DNA from: Natrarchaeobius oligotrophus
Lineage (GTDB): Archaea > Halobacteriota > Halobacteria > Halobacteriales > Natrialbaceae
Assembly: GCF_003841465.1 (NCBI RefSeq)
Contig: NZ_REFZ01000001.1
Location: forward strand, 372,001-436,000
Direction: 5' to 3'
DNA: 64,000 bases
The notes under the pieces are model-generated. The model searched no databases. It saw only the letters and a list, made by a program, of their open reading frames with translations, and was not told where the DNA came from. This document shows positions 26,428-36,000 of the stretch, piece by piece; within the stretch, counting starts at the first letter, position 1, and the number at the start of each line of letters is the position of its first letter. The position numbers and the translations under genes were made by a program.

Positions 26428-27759
26428 TCAGCCGAGTACGGCGAACGAGAGGACGAGCAGCGCACAGACGAGCGCCCCCGAGAGCGTCGCCAGGAAGTTG
26501 ACGCCCTGATTGCCGAGGACGCTCCCCTCGAGCGTCGCACCGAGGAGGCTGTCGACGGTCATGCCGACGAAGCCGGCGGCGACGATGACGCCAGCGCCGA
26601 CGGCGTCGACCTCGGGAAACAGCACGTAGGAGATGGCGGCGACGATCGCCGCACCCGCGAGGCCGGCGATCTCGCCCTGCCAGGTGACGCCGCCGTCGGT
26701 TCCCGGCTCGACGGGCTCGAGCGTCGTAATCAGCCGGGGTTTCTCGAAGACGCTGCCGATCTCGCTCGAGAGCGTGTCGCTCATCGCGGTGGCCACGGAG
26801 CCAGCGAACGCGAACAGAAACAGCGCCGGATCGAGGCTGGCGGGGAGGAGGCCGGCCGAACTGGCGGCGTAGCCGAGGACGGCGGCGAGGGCGACGGCGG
26901 CGTTGCCGAGGACGTTGCCCGTTCCGCGAGCGCCGTTGTTGTCCTCGGCGACGCCGAGGTCTTCCTTTCGGTCGTACCTGAACTTCGTCGAGAGGCCGCC
27001 GAGCGCGAAGAAGGCGATGAGCACGACGAACCAGCCGTACCCGCCCAGCACGATCGTCACCAGCCCGAGCAACACGCCGGTCAACATGCCCGCGATCGAC
27101 GCCGTATCGAGAGCGTACGACGCGTACCCGAGTGCGATCGTGACGGCGAGTGCGCCGACGATCTCGAACTGGCCGATCGCGGGCTCGAGCTCCGCGAGCA
27201 GCCACAGCAGGAATCCGACCGAGAGCATCACGACCGGGTCGTCGTACAGCAACAGCACGTCTCGAAGCAGGGCCGCGAGGAGAGCTCCGCTCGCGGCGAG
27301 AAAGACGATCGACGGCACGAGGGGGGCGAGGTCGACGCCCGCGATCGCGAGCGTTCCGGCCTGTCCGGCGATTCCCGCCGCCGTCGCGACCAGACAGAAG
27401 ACGGTGACGACGGCGACTTCGTGGTCGATCCGTGATCGGGCGAACTGCTCGGCGACGTTGCCGTAGCCGACCAGCAGGACGGTGCCGACGAACACCGCGA
27501 TCGACATAGATGTCGACACGGCGACGAGTCCGAGCGCGATCCCGGCGAGGACGAACGTGATCAGTCCGTAGAGCCGACCGTCCTCGTAGTCGCCGGGGTA
27601 GGCGAGGAGGTCGAACAGGGGCCCGTCGGTCACGGCGAACGCACCGAGCAACGTCGCTCCCGCCAGGACGGCTCCGACCGTCGGTCCGAACAGCGGTACG
27701 GCGAGCGAGAGCGTACAGAGTGCCGCGAAGACGACGGCTCGCCGGACGGGTGTTGTCAC
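26428..27759 (-). CDS. DUF92-family membrane protein
   Basis: A 443-residue integral membrane protein with about 12 hydrophobic segments. The C-terminal half is a DUF92 domain: FALGGLSTKFRYDRKEDLG, then RGTGNVLGNAAVALA and SDTLSSEIG, and the late GMTVDSLLGATLEG. Plant members (VTE6) phosphorylate phytyl phosphate, and the archaeal function is undetermined but is plausibly linked to isoprenoid phosphates. The gene is divergent from a cis-prenyltransferase-like gene, which would suit an isoprenoid role. The ATG at 27759 starts the first helix at the usual distance. Confidence 0.85.
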   Translation of the reverse strand: MTTPVRRAVVFAALCTLSLAVPLFGPTVGAVLAGATLLGAFAVTDGPLFDLLAYPGDYEDGRLYGLITFVLAGIALGLVAVSTSMSIAVFVGTVLLVGYGNVAEQFARSRIDHEVAVVTVFCLVATAAGIAGQAGTLAIAGVDLAPLVPSIVFLAASGALLAALLRDVLLLYDDPVVMLSVGFLLWLLAELEPAIGQFEIVGALAVTIALGYASYALDTASIAGMLTGVLLGLVTIVLGGYGWFVVLIAFFALGGLSTKFRYDRKEDLGVAEDNNGARGTGNVLGNAAVALAAVLGYAASSAGLLPASLDPALFLFAFAGSVATAMSDTLSSEIGSVFEKPRLITTLEPVEPGTDGGVTWQGEIAGLAGAAIVAAISYVLFPEVDAVGAGVIVAAGFVGMTVDSLLGATLEGSVLGNQGVNFLATLSGALVCALLVLSFAVLG

Positions 27760-27845
27760 GATACCGGTGTCTTTCTGTGGGGGTTACTTGAAGGTTCCCG
27801 AACCCGCTCCATCGCCTATTTCGTTCGATGTGGCCACTCTACCGA

Positions 27846-27870
27846 CGGTTCGTTCGAATCGAACGAACCG
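27846..27870. promoter_or_regulatory. 25-bp perfect palindrome upstream of cis-prenyltransferase homologue
   Basis: The arms CGGTTCGTTCG (27846-27856) and CGAACGAACCG (27860-27870) are exact complements around a 3-base centre. The element ends 20 bases before the TATA-like TATAGTAT at 27891-27898. This is the position expected for an activator or repressor site. Confidence 0.65.
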
Positions 27871-27890
27871 AGTCGTCGTCCCGTAACCTG

Positions 27891-27898
27891 TATAGTAT
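27891..27898 (+). promoter_or_regulatory. TATA-like box
   Basis: TATAGTAT is centred about 25 bases before the GTG start at 27919, which fits a leaderless transcript and supports the GTG start. Confidence 0.6.
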
Positions 27899-27918
27899 CG
27901 GATCTGGAACTCGAATCC

Positions 27919-28524
27919 GTGGGACTGTACGAACGGTATCTCGCACGTCGAATTCGTCGCCACGAGGCCGATCCGCCCGACCACGTCGCACTCGTCATCA
28001 CCGAACGCGACCTCCTCGAGGCCGGAGCCTACGAGACGCTCGTCGACTGTTTCGCCTGGGCGTTCGAGTACGCGTCCAGGGTGACCGTCTACGTGAGCGT
28101 CCTCGACACCGAGGCGGTGCCGACGCTGCGCCGCGAACTCGAGGGCCTCGACGCGCCGCGGGAGGTCGCGGTTCGCGGACCCGACGACCGAACCCGGGCC
28201 GACGCGCCGATCCAGATCGGGATCGGACTCGGCGGCAAACACGAGTTCACGAGCGCCGTTCAGACGCTCGCCGAGAGCGTCGACGAGGGCGAACTCGCAC
28301 CGGAGGAGATCGACGACGAACGGGTCGAAGAGCACCTCGTCTTTCCGGCCGAACCCGATCTCGTCATCAAGACCGGGGCCGAACGACTCTCGGATTTCAT
28401 GATCTGGCAGTCGGTCTACTCGGAGCTGTACTTCACCGACGTCAACTGGCGGGACTTCCGCAAGCGGGACTTTCTCCGAGCGGTACGGGAGTACTGCAAT
28501 CGGTCGCGCCGATTCGGCCGGTGA
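27919..28524 (+). CDS. degenerate cis-prenyltransferase homologue (NgBR-like candidate)
   Basis: A 201-residue protein homologous to undecaprenyl diphosphate synthase but shorter than the enzyme encoded at 29508-30491. The N-terminal motif that normally contains the catalytic Asp (as in VIQDGNRRYA) reads HVALVITERDLLEAG here, so the Asp-Gly-Asn core is gone. The C-terminal half keeps the family signature well: LVIKTGAERLSDFMIWQSVY, ELYFTDVNWRDF and RRFGR. In eukaryotes and in Methanosarcina a non-catalytic subunit of this shape pairs with a catalytic one, and I infer the same here. It starts at GTG 27919. A 25-bp palindrome and a TATA box lie upstream. Confidence 0.75.
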   Translation: MGLYERYLARRIRRHEADPPDHVALVITERDLLEAGAYETLVDCFAWAFEYASRVTVYVSVLDTEAVPTLRRELEGLDAPREVAVRGPDDRTRADAPIQIGIGLGGKHEFTSAVQTLAESVDEGELAPEEIDDERVEEHLVFPAEPDLVIKTGAERLSDFMIWQSVYSELYFTDVNWRDFRKRDFLRAVREYCNRSRRFGR

Positions 28525-28683
28525 GATCCGACATCCGGGCCGGTCGATCGGTTCGCCACTCGAGTCCCGTTCGGCCGGGTCGGCGACGGCGGAGGATCCG
28601 AAGCCAGTAACGCCGTTCCCCGGAACGAGCGGTCGGACGACACCGACCCGGCACGTGCAGCGAAAACGAGGGGCGTCTCCGCG

Positions 28684-29469
28684 GTGACGGATCAGGTACG
28701 ACGGACGATGTTCGCTGCCTTCGCGCCGCCGGTCGACTCCGAAACGGTGCTCGTCGCGATCCTCGTCGCGGCCGTCACGGTCGTCCACCTCCTGCCCGAC
28801 GAACTCCCGGATTCCGCGGGCCTCCCGCGACGATACCTGCTCTCGCTGACCGGCGGCGTCTCGATCGTCTACGCGTTCGTCCACCTGTTTCCCGAACTCG
28901 ACGAGCGTCGGGACGCCCTCGAGGGCGTCTCGGTGCTCGTCTGGTCGCTCGCGGCCCACCACGTCTACGCGATCGCGTTCGTCGGGCTAGCGCTGTTTTA
29001 CGGCCTCGAGCGGCTGGCGACGGTCTCGCGGGACCGCGAGGTCGACCGCCGGCTGGAACCGCTCTCCGAGGACCCGATCTTCTGGGTCCACGTCGGCAGC
29101 TTCGCCGTCTACAACGCGTTCATCGGCTACGCGCTCGTCCGCGGGGAGACGGGTGCGGACAACGTCGCGCTGTTCGGAGTCGCGATGGCGCTGCACCTGT
29201 TCGGCAACGACGAGGCAATGGAGCAACACCACCGCGAGCTGTACGCCCGATTCGGCAAGTGGATCCTCGCGGGCTCGGTCGTCGTCGGCGCGGCCGCCGG
29301 CGCACTCTATGCGATCGGTGACGTCGCGTTCGCGACCCTCCTGGCGTTGCTGACCGGCGGCATCGTCTTCAACGCGATCAAGGACGAACTACCCCGGACC
29401 CGCGAGAGCCGGTTCTGGCCCTTCGCTGCGGGATCGGTCGGCTACGGCGTGCTGTTGCTGATTCTCTAG
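28684..29469 (+). CDS. multipass membrane protein, possibly ZIP-related
   Basis: A 261-residue protein with about seven or eight hydrophobic segments. His residues sit within or next to helices (VTVVHLLPDELP, YAFVHLFPELDE, AAHHVYAIAF, ALHLFGNDEAMEQHHRELY), and the end includes TGGIVFNAIKDELP. His/Glu/Asp-rich helices and the last motif recall ZIP-type metal transporters, but the match is loose and I would not assign a substrate. It may start at GTG 28684 or ATG 28708. It lies between the two cis-prenyltransferase homologues. Confidence 0.7.
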   Translation: MTDQVRRTMFAAFAPPVDSETVLVAILVAAVTVVHLLPDELPDSAGLPRRYLLSLTGGVSIVYAFVHLFPELDERRDALEGVSVLVWSLAAHHVYAIAFVGLALFYGLERLATVSRDREVDRRLEPLSEDPIFWVHVGSFAVYNAFIGYALVRGETGADNVALFGVAMALHLFGNDEAMEQHHRELYARFGKWILAGSVVVGAAAGALYAIGDVAFATLLALLTGGIVFNAIKDELPRTRESRFWPFAAGSVGYGVLLLIL

Positions 29470-29507
29470 CGGAGAACGCGCCCCGAGATCTCCGCTCGTC
29501 TCGTCCG

Positions 29508-30491
29508 TCAGTCGGCCGCCCGCCCGCCCGAGTCGAGGCCGTCGACGCTCTGTCCCGCGGACGTGCCGGCGTCATCGGCCCCGTCAGCGCGTTCGATCTC
29601 CTCGAGGTCGGAGCGCTCGGCGGTCGGCAGCGAGTCGCGAAAGCGCTCGACGACGGACCGGGCCTCCGGAAGGTCCGGCTCGCTCACGGCGGCGAGCAAG
29701 GCGAGCGCACGGCGGGCGCGGGTCCGTCGCCAGGATTCCTCGCGGTGTTCGTAGGTCCGAATACCGCGCAGGAAGTCGGTCTTCGAGAACTCCGGCCAGT
29801 AGGGCGTACAGAAAAAGACCGCCGCCTCGTTGCCGTTCGCGTGCCACGGCAGGAAGTTCGAGGTTCGCTCGTCGCCGCCGGTTCGGATGATCAGATCGAC
29901 GTCCCGAACGGGTTGGTCGTACAGCCGGTTTTCGATCGTTTCGACGTCGATTTCCTCGGGTTCGATCTCTCCAGAGTCGACGTCGGTTGCGACCCCCCGC
30001 GTCGCCTCGAGCAGCCGCGAGCGGCCGCCGTAGGCGAGCGCGATGTTGAGGACGAACCGATCGTAGTCGGCGGTTTGCGCTTCCGCGTAGGCGACCGCTT
30101 CCGTGACGCGGTCGGGCAGTCGCGCCGTCTCGCCGATCGCCCGAATGGAGACTTCGTTCTCGTGGACGCGGTCGGCGTCGGCGAACTCCCTGAGTTTCTC
30201 ACAGAGCAGATCGAAAAGCGGCTCGTTTTCCTCGGCCGGTCGATCGAAGTTCTCCGTAGAGAACGTATAGAGCGTCAGCTCCTCGACGCCGACGTCCTGG
30301 CACCACTCGAGGATGCGTTCGGTCGTTTCGGCACCCGCGCGGTGGCCGTCGTGGGCGTCCCCGCCGCGTCGACGGGCGTACCGACGGTTACCGTCCTGGA
30401 TCACTGCGACGTGGGTCGGCGCACCGGATATCTCTCGCGAGAGCAGGCGTTCGTAAGCAGCGTCGACGCGCTGGCGGAGCCACTGCTTCAT
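29508..30491 (-). CDS. uppS: cis-prenyltransferase (UppS type)
   Basis: This enzyme condenses isopentenyl diphosphate units onto an allylic diphosphate to make the long cis-polyprenyl (dolichol-like) lipid used as glycan carrier in archaea. The 327-residue protein has the catalytic Asp in VAVIQDGNRRYARRRG near residue 33, HRAGAETTERIL, and LTLYTFSTENFDRP. It also has DLIIRTGGDERTSNFLPWHA, where the canonical WQ-YxELYF continuation is replaced by WHANGNEAAVFFCTPYWPEF. That altered end is complementary to the intact end of the homologue at 27919-28524. The C-terminal 60 residues are an acidic low-complexity extension. The start is the ATG at 30491. Confidence 0.9.
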   Translation of the reverse strand: MKQWLRQRVDAAYERLLSREISGAPTHVAVIQDGNRRYARRRGGDAHDGHRAGAETTERILEWCQDVGVEELTLYTFSTENFDRPAEENEPLFDLLCEKLREFADADRVHENEVSIRAIGETARLPDRVTEAVAYAEAQTADYDRFVLNIALAYGGRSRLLEATRGVATDVDSGEIEPEEIDVETIENRLYDQPVRDVDLIIRTGGDERTSNFLPWHANGNEAAVFFCTPYWPEFSKTDFLRGIRTYEHREESWRRTRARRALALLAAVSEPDLPEARSVVERFRDSLPTAERSDLEEIERADGADDAGTSAGQSVDGLDSGGRAAD

Positions 30492-30617
30492 CGGTCGATT
30501 CGACGGTATCGACGACTATGTGTCTTGTGTGTCACTCTCCGACAGTGAGACGAGCCGACACGCAGATCCGGCGTGGAATCGTGACGGCTATCCGTCCGGA
30601 CGGCCTCGAGTCCGGCA

Positions 30618-31034
30618 ATGACCGACGCGAACGCGAGTCCGATCGACGAGGACCTCTATCGACGAACGAAAGCGCTGCTCGAGCCCGGCGAGATCGAACT
30701 CAACGCGGCGATCGTCCACACCGACTACGACGGCAGCGAGGACGTCCAGATGATGCAGGCGACGATCGACGTCGGCGACATCGTCGCGGAACACGCCGGG
30801 TACGATCCGAAAGACTGCTACGTCTACTCCGGAAACGACGACCCAGACTTCTCCTCGAACCAGCACCAGGGGCTGACCCTCGAGGACGAGTCGTTCGTCT
30901 GGGAGTGCCAACAACTCCTCCGAGAGGGGAGTTTCGACGTCGTCGTCTACTACGAGGCAAGTGCCGACCACGAGGCGATCCTGGAGGACGTGCGGGAACT
31001 GGGTTACGAGGTAACGGGCGTCGAAGGATCGTAG
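30618..31034 (+). CDS. haloarchaeal DUF5778-like protein
   Basis: A 138-residue acidic soluble protein with a compact alpha/beta pattern: AAIVHTDYDGSEDVQMMQAT, then ECQQLLREGSFDVVVYYEAS, and the C-terminal HEAILEDVRELGYEVTGVEG. I believe it matches the haloarchaeal DUF5778 family, for which no function is known. The ATG at 30618 is the only sensible start. It is divergent from uppS with about 126 bases between, enough for two promoters. Confidence 0.7.
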   Translation: MTDANASPIDEDLYRRTKALLEPGEIELNAAIVHTDYDGSEDVQMMQATIDVGDIVAEHAGYDPKDCYVYSGNDDPDFSSNQHQGLTLEDESFVWECQQLLREGSFDVVVYYEASADHEAILEDVRELGYEVTGVEGS

Positions 31035-31229
31035 CCGGAATCCGAACGATTCTCGCCGCGTCCGGGCCGAATTCGGTCTCGAGTCGGAGCGGAACTGGCT
31101 CGCAAACCGAAGACGGCGGGCGCGAATCGAGACACAATCCACTTACTTCGGCGAGTCGTACGACAGGACGATGGTCCCGATTCGCCGTAATCAATCTTCG
31201 AATCGCCCCCTTCTGCAGGTGATCGGCCG

Positions 31230-32567
31230 GTGCACGTGATCGTCGTCGGCGCGGGCGAGGTCGGAACCAACATCGCGAGCGCGCTCGAGGCAGACCACGA
31301 CGTGGTGGTCGTCGACCGGGACGCCGACCGGGTCGAGTCGATCACCTACACGCTCGACGTGCTGGCGATACGCGGCGACGGGACGTCGATCGACGTCCTC
31401 GAGCAGGCCGGACTCGAGGAGGCAGACATGGTGATCGGGAGCACCGACGGTGACGAGACGAACGTCGTCGTCTGCGGCGCGGCAAAGACCGTCGACGATC
31501 CGTTCACGATCGCCCGCGTCAAGAAGACGGACCTGCTGCGGACGTGGGAGCGTTCGGAGGAGGCGTTCGGCGTCGATTTCATGGTCTGTACCGATCTGGA
31601 AACCGCCCAGACGGTCGTCGACATCGCCAGCCTGCCCGACGCGCGCGACGTCGACAGCTTTGCAAACGGGCTCGTTCGGATGGCCGAACTCGAGATCGAC
31701 CCCGAGAGTCCGGTCGCCGGCGAGACCGTCGCCGAAGCCGATCGGTTCGAGTCGTTGACGTTCGCGGCGATCATCCGCGACGACGACGTCATCGTTCCGA
31801 AAGGGGAGACGGTGATCGAAGCGAACGACGACGTCGTCGTCATCGGCTCCGTCGAGAGCGTCCGCGCCTTCGCCGCGAGCCTGACGCCGACGCCGACGCT
31901 CGAAGAGGCCGACGAAATCGTCATCGTGGGCGGCAGCGAGATCGGCTACCAGACGGCCCGGCTGTTCGAATCGGACGGTCTCGAGCCGCGACTCGTCGAA
32001 CGCGACCACGACCGGGCCAGAGAACTCGCCGAGCGACTGCCCCGAACGCTCGTCCTCGAGAGCGACGCGACCGACATCGACTTTCTGGTTCGCGAGCACG
32101 TCGACGAGTCGGACATCGTCGTCGCCGCACTCGACAGCGACGAGAAGAACCTCCTCGTCTCCCTGCTGGCGAAACGAATCGGCGTCGAACGAACGATCGG
32201 GATCGTCGAGGCTGGCGAGTACGTCGACCTCTTCGAGACGGTCGGCATCGACGTCGCGGTCAACCCTCGTCTCGTGACCGCCGAGGAGATCACCCGGTTC
32301 ACCCGCGAACGGCGCACCGAGAACCTCGCCATCCTCGAGCACGACCGGGCCGAGGTCCTCGAGATCGAAGTCGACCGGGACAGCCTCCTGTTCGGAAACC
32401 GGATCCGAAACGTTACGTCACAGCTGCCGGACGGGGTCGTCATCGGGGCGGTCACCCGCGACGGGGAACTGATTACGCCCCGCGGGGAGACGGTCCTCGA
32501 ACTCGGCGACCACGTCGTCGTCTTCGTCGACACCGACGTGCTCGACGAGGTCGCGGCCGCGCTCTAG
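31230..32567 (+). CDS. trkA: Trk potassium-uptake regulator TrkA
   Basis: A 445-residue cytosolic gating subunit of Trk/Ktr potassium channels. It contains two RCK_N domains with NAD(H)-binding loops (VVGAGEVGTNIA at residues 5-16 and VGGSEIGYQTA near 236), each followed by an RCK_C domain (FAAIIRDDDVIVPKGETVIE and VIGAVTRDGELITPRGETVLE). Potassium uptake maintains the salt-in osmotic balance of haloarchaea. It starts at GTG 31230. The pore subunit TrkH is not in the window. Confidence 0.93.
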   Translation: MHVIVVGAGEVGTNIASALEADHDVVVVDRDADRVESITYTLDVLAIRGDGTSIDVLEQAGLEEADMVIGSTDGDETNVVVCGAAKTVDDPFTIARVKKTDLLRTWERSEEAFGVDFMVCTDLETAQTVVDIASLPDARDVDSFANGLVRMAELEIDPESPVAGETVAEADRFESLTFAAIIRDDDVIVPKGETVIEANDDVVVIGSVESVRAFAASLTPTPTLEEADEIVIVGGSEIGYQTARLFESDGLEPRLVERDHDRARELAERLPRTLVLESDATDIDFLVREHVDESDIVVAALDSDEKNLLVSLLAKRIGVERTIGIVEAGEYVDLFETVGIDVAVNPRLVTAEEITRFTRERRTENLAILEHDRAEVLEIEVDRDSLLFGNRIRNVTSQLPDGVVIGAVTRDGELITPRGETVLELGDHVVVFVDTDVLDEVAAAL

Positions 32568-32687
32568 GTCTCGCACCGGAGAGCGTCATCGGTTCCCGCT
32601 GCTCCAGGGTTCACGGCACGCGACCGCGCAACGAGGGCGGCCGCGACACGGAAAACCTGCCAGCGAGGCTAGCTGTGTCTGACGTAC

Positions 32688-32696
32688 GTTTATGTG
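32688..32696 (+). promoter_or_regulatory. TATA-like box of the smc-associated gene cluster
   Basis: GTTTATGTG is centred about 27 bases before the ATG at 32719, consistent with a leaderless transcript. It lies inside a short imperfect inverted stretch (TGACGTACG to GTGTCA). Confidence 0.5.
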
Positions 32697-32718
32697 TCAG
32701 GGTACGTCCCTAGAGCGT

Positions 32719-33012
32719 ATGTCGAACAACCGCGTCGAGCAGCTCGAATCGACGGTCGCGGAACTCGAGTCGACGGTGGACGGATTGACGAACGAGCTCA
32801 TCGAAGCGAAAGAGCGCATCCGCGTGCTCGAGGCCGAACTCGATGCCGAGTCGCCGACGCGCGTTCCGGAGCGTCGCGACGGTGAAGCGGACGAAACGAC
32901 CGCAGAAGAGACGACCCAGGAGGCCGAACCGGACGACGTCGCGGAGGCGACGGCCGGCGCGGCCGGTGACGAAGCGGAAGACTCAGGTAGCGACGACATT
33001 ATTGTCGCATAA
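32719..33012 (+). CDS. small coiled-coil protein upstream of smc
   Basis: A 97-residue protein with an N-terminal coiled coil (VEQLESTVAELESTVDGLTN continuing through heptads to about residue 45). A disordered Glu/Thr/Ala-rich tail follows, ending SGSDDIIVA. Haloarchaeal proteins of this type sit next to smc, so a role around the SMC complex is reasonable but unproven. It lies 86 bases upstream of smc in the same direction, and the TATA-like box at 32688-32696 could drive both. Confidence 0.75.
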   Translation: MSNNRVEQLESTVAELESTVDGLTNELIEAKERIRVLEAELDAESPTRVPERRDGEADETTAEETTQEAEPDDVAEATAGAAGDEAEDSGSDDIIVA

Positions 33013-33098
33013 CCGCAGGGGACGCGCTCGAGCGTGGGGCGAATCGGTCCGTCGCCCCGACGATCGCGCCCACCCGAGGACGGAGGCTCGAGGAGAGA

Positions 33099-36000
33099 AT
33101 GTACATCAAGGCAGTCGTTCTGGACAACTTCAAGAGCTTCGGTCGAAAGACGAAGATCCCGTTCTACGAGGATTTCACGGTCGTCACCGGACCGAACGGC
33201 TCCGGAAAATCGAACATCATCGACGCCGTACTCTTCGCGCTCGGGCTCGCCCGAACCCGGGGGATTCGCGCGGAGAAGCTGACCGACCTGATCTACAATC
33301 CGGGCCACGAGGACGACTCTTCGACCGGCGGTCCGCGCGAGGCGACGGTGGAAGTCGTCCTCGACAACGGCGACGGGGCCCTCGAGCGATCGCAGATCGT
33401 CAACGCCGCCGGCAGCGAGGACGTCGGCGACGTCGACGAGATCCGCATCCGACGCCGGGTGAAAGAGACCGACGACAACTACTACTCCTACTACTACCTC
33501 AACGATCGCTCGGTGAATCTCTCGGACATCCAGGATCTCCTCGCGCAGGCCGGCGTCACCCCCGAGGGGTACAACGTCGTCATGCAGGGCGACGTCACCG
33601 AGATCATCAACATGACGCCCCACGCCCGTCGGGAGATCATCGACGAGATCGCCGGCGTCGCCGAGTTCGACGCGAAGAAGGCGGACGCCTTCGACGAACT
33701 CGAGATCGTCGAAGAGCGGATCGACGAGGCCGAACTCCGCATCGAGGAGAAACGCGAGCGTCTCGCCCAACTCGAAGACGAGCGTCAGACCGCCCTCCGA
33801 TACCGCCGGCTCCGCCGCGAGAAAGAGGTGTACGAGGGCTACCGGAAGGCGAGCGAACTCGAGGAGAAACGCGACGAACTCGCGGCCGCGACCGAGCGGG
33901 TCGACGACCTCGAGGACGAACTCGAGACGCTCCGGCGAGAGCTCGATCAGCGCCAGGGTGCGGTCGTTCGCCTGCAGGAGGACCTCGAGGACCTCAACGC
34001 CGAGATCGAGCGCAAGGGCGAGGACGAACAGCTCCGGATCAAAAGCGAGATCGAGGAGATCAAAGGTGACATCTCCCGGCTCGAAGACCGCATCGAGGCC
34101 AGCGAGGAACAGATCGCCGACGCCGAGTCCGACCGGCGCGAGGCGTTCGTCCAGATCGACCGCAAACAAGAGCGCATCGAGGAGCTCCAGTCGGAGATGC
34201 GCGAACACAAACTCAAGAAGGCCTCGATCACGGCCGAGATCCAGGAGCGCGAGACGAAACGGGACGAACTGGAAGCCGAGATCGAGGCGGTCGACACCGA
34301 GTTCGACGAACTCAAAGCCGACCTCGCGGATCGCAAGGACGACCTCGAGCAGGCCAAAACGGAAAAGAACGACCTCCAGCGCGAGCAGGACCGCCTGCTC
34401 GACGAGGCGCGTCGACGATCGAACGCGATCAGCGAGACCGAGCGCACGATCGAAGAAAAACGCGAGGCGATTCCCGAGCTCGAGAGCCAGCGGGCCGACC
34501 TCGAACGCGAGCTCGAGAAGGCAGAGAAGAACCGCGAGAACATCGCGGGCGTCGTCGAGGACCTGAAAGGCGAGAAGCGCCGCCTCCAGTCGGAGATCGA
34601 CGACGTCGACGACGACCTCCAGGCGAAACAACAGGAGTACGCGGAACTGGAGGCGAACGCGGGCGAAAGCGGGGACTCCTCGTTCGGCCGCGCGGTGACG
34701 ACGATCCTCAACGCCGGAATCGACGGCGTCCACGGCGCGGTCGCCCAGCTGGGCAGCGTGCCCGGGGAGTACGCCGTCGCCTGCGAAACCGCGGCGGGCG
34801 GCCGACTGGCAAACGTCGTGGTCGACGACGACGTCGTCGGTCAGCAGTGTATCGACCACCTCAAATCGCGCAACGCCGGTCGCGCGACCTTCCTGCCGCT
34901 GACCGAGATGAGCCGGCGCGGACTGCCGAAGGCGCCGTCGGATCCGGGCGTCGTCGGATTCGCCGCCGATCTCGTCGACTTCGACGACCAGTACGCCGGC
35001 GTCTTCTCGTACGTGCTCGGTGACACGCTGGTCGTCGAGGACCTCGAGACCGCCCGCGCGTACATGGGCGACTACCGGATGGTGACGCTCGACGGCGACC
35101 TCGTCGAAAAGAGCGGCGCGATGACCGGCGGCTCCGGCAGCGGCTCGCGGTACTCGTTTACCGGCGGCGGCGAAGGGCAACTCGAGCGCGTCGCCAAACA
35201 GATCACGGCGCTGCAGGACGAACGCGACTCCCTCCGGTCGGAGCTGCGCGACGTCGAAGGGCGCCTCGACGACGCCCGCGATCGAAAGACGGACGCGAGC
35301 GACGAGGTCCGCTCGATCGAAAGCGAGATCGACGCGCTGGACGAGCGTGCGGAATCGCTCGAGGCCGAGATCGACTCGCTCGAGGCCGAGATTTCGGAAC
35401 TCCGCGAGGAGCGGGAGTCGGTCGACGAGCGGATGAACGACATCTCCGAGCGGATCGAGGAGCGAACCGAGCGGATCGAGGCGATCGAGGCCGACATCGA
35501 CGACCTCGAAGCGGAGCTCGCGGCGTCGAAGATCCCGGAACTCACGGCGGAGATCGAGGACCTCGAAGACGAGATCGACGAGCGCGAGGACCGGATCGAC
35601 GACATCGACGCCGCGCTCAACGAACTCGGCCTGGAAAAGGAGTACGCCGAGGACGCGATCGAGGACCTCCACGACGACATCGAGGCGGCCCAGAACCGGA
35701 CGGCCGAACACGAAGAGCGCATCGAGGAGTGCGAGGAGGCCATCGAGGACAGACGCGAGACGCTCGAGGAAAAGCGCGAGGCCGTCGCCGACCTGGAGGA
35801 GGAGCTGACGGAGCTGAAAGCCGAGCGAAGCGAGCTGAAAGCGGAACTCGCCGACGCGCGGACGAAACGCGACGCCCAGCAGGATCGCGTCAACGCCGTC
35901 GAGAGCAAACTCGAGGGCGAACGCGAGCGCGCGGACGACCTCGAGTGGGAGATCGAGAGCCTCGAGGACGAGGTCGGCGCGTACGACCCCGAGGACGTGC

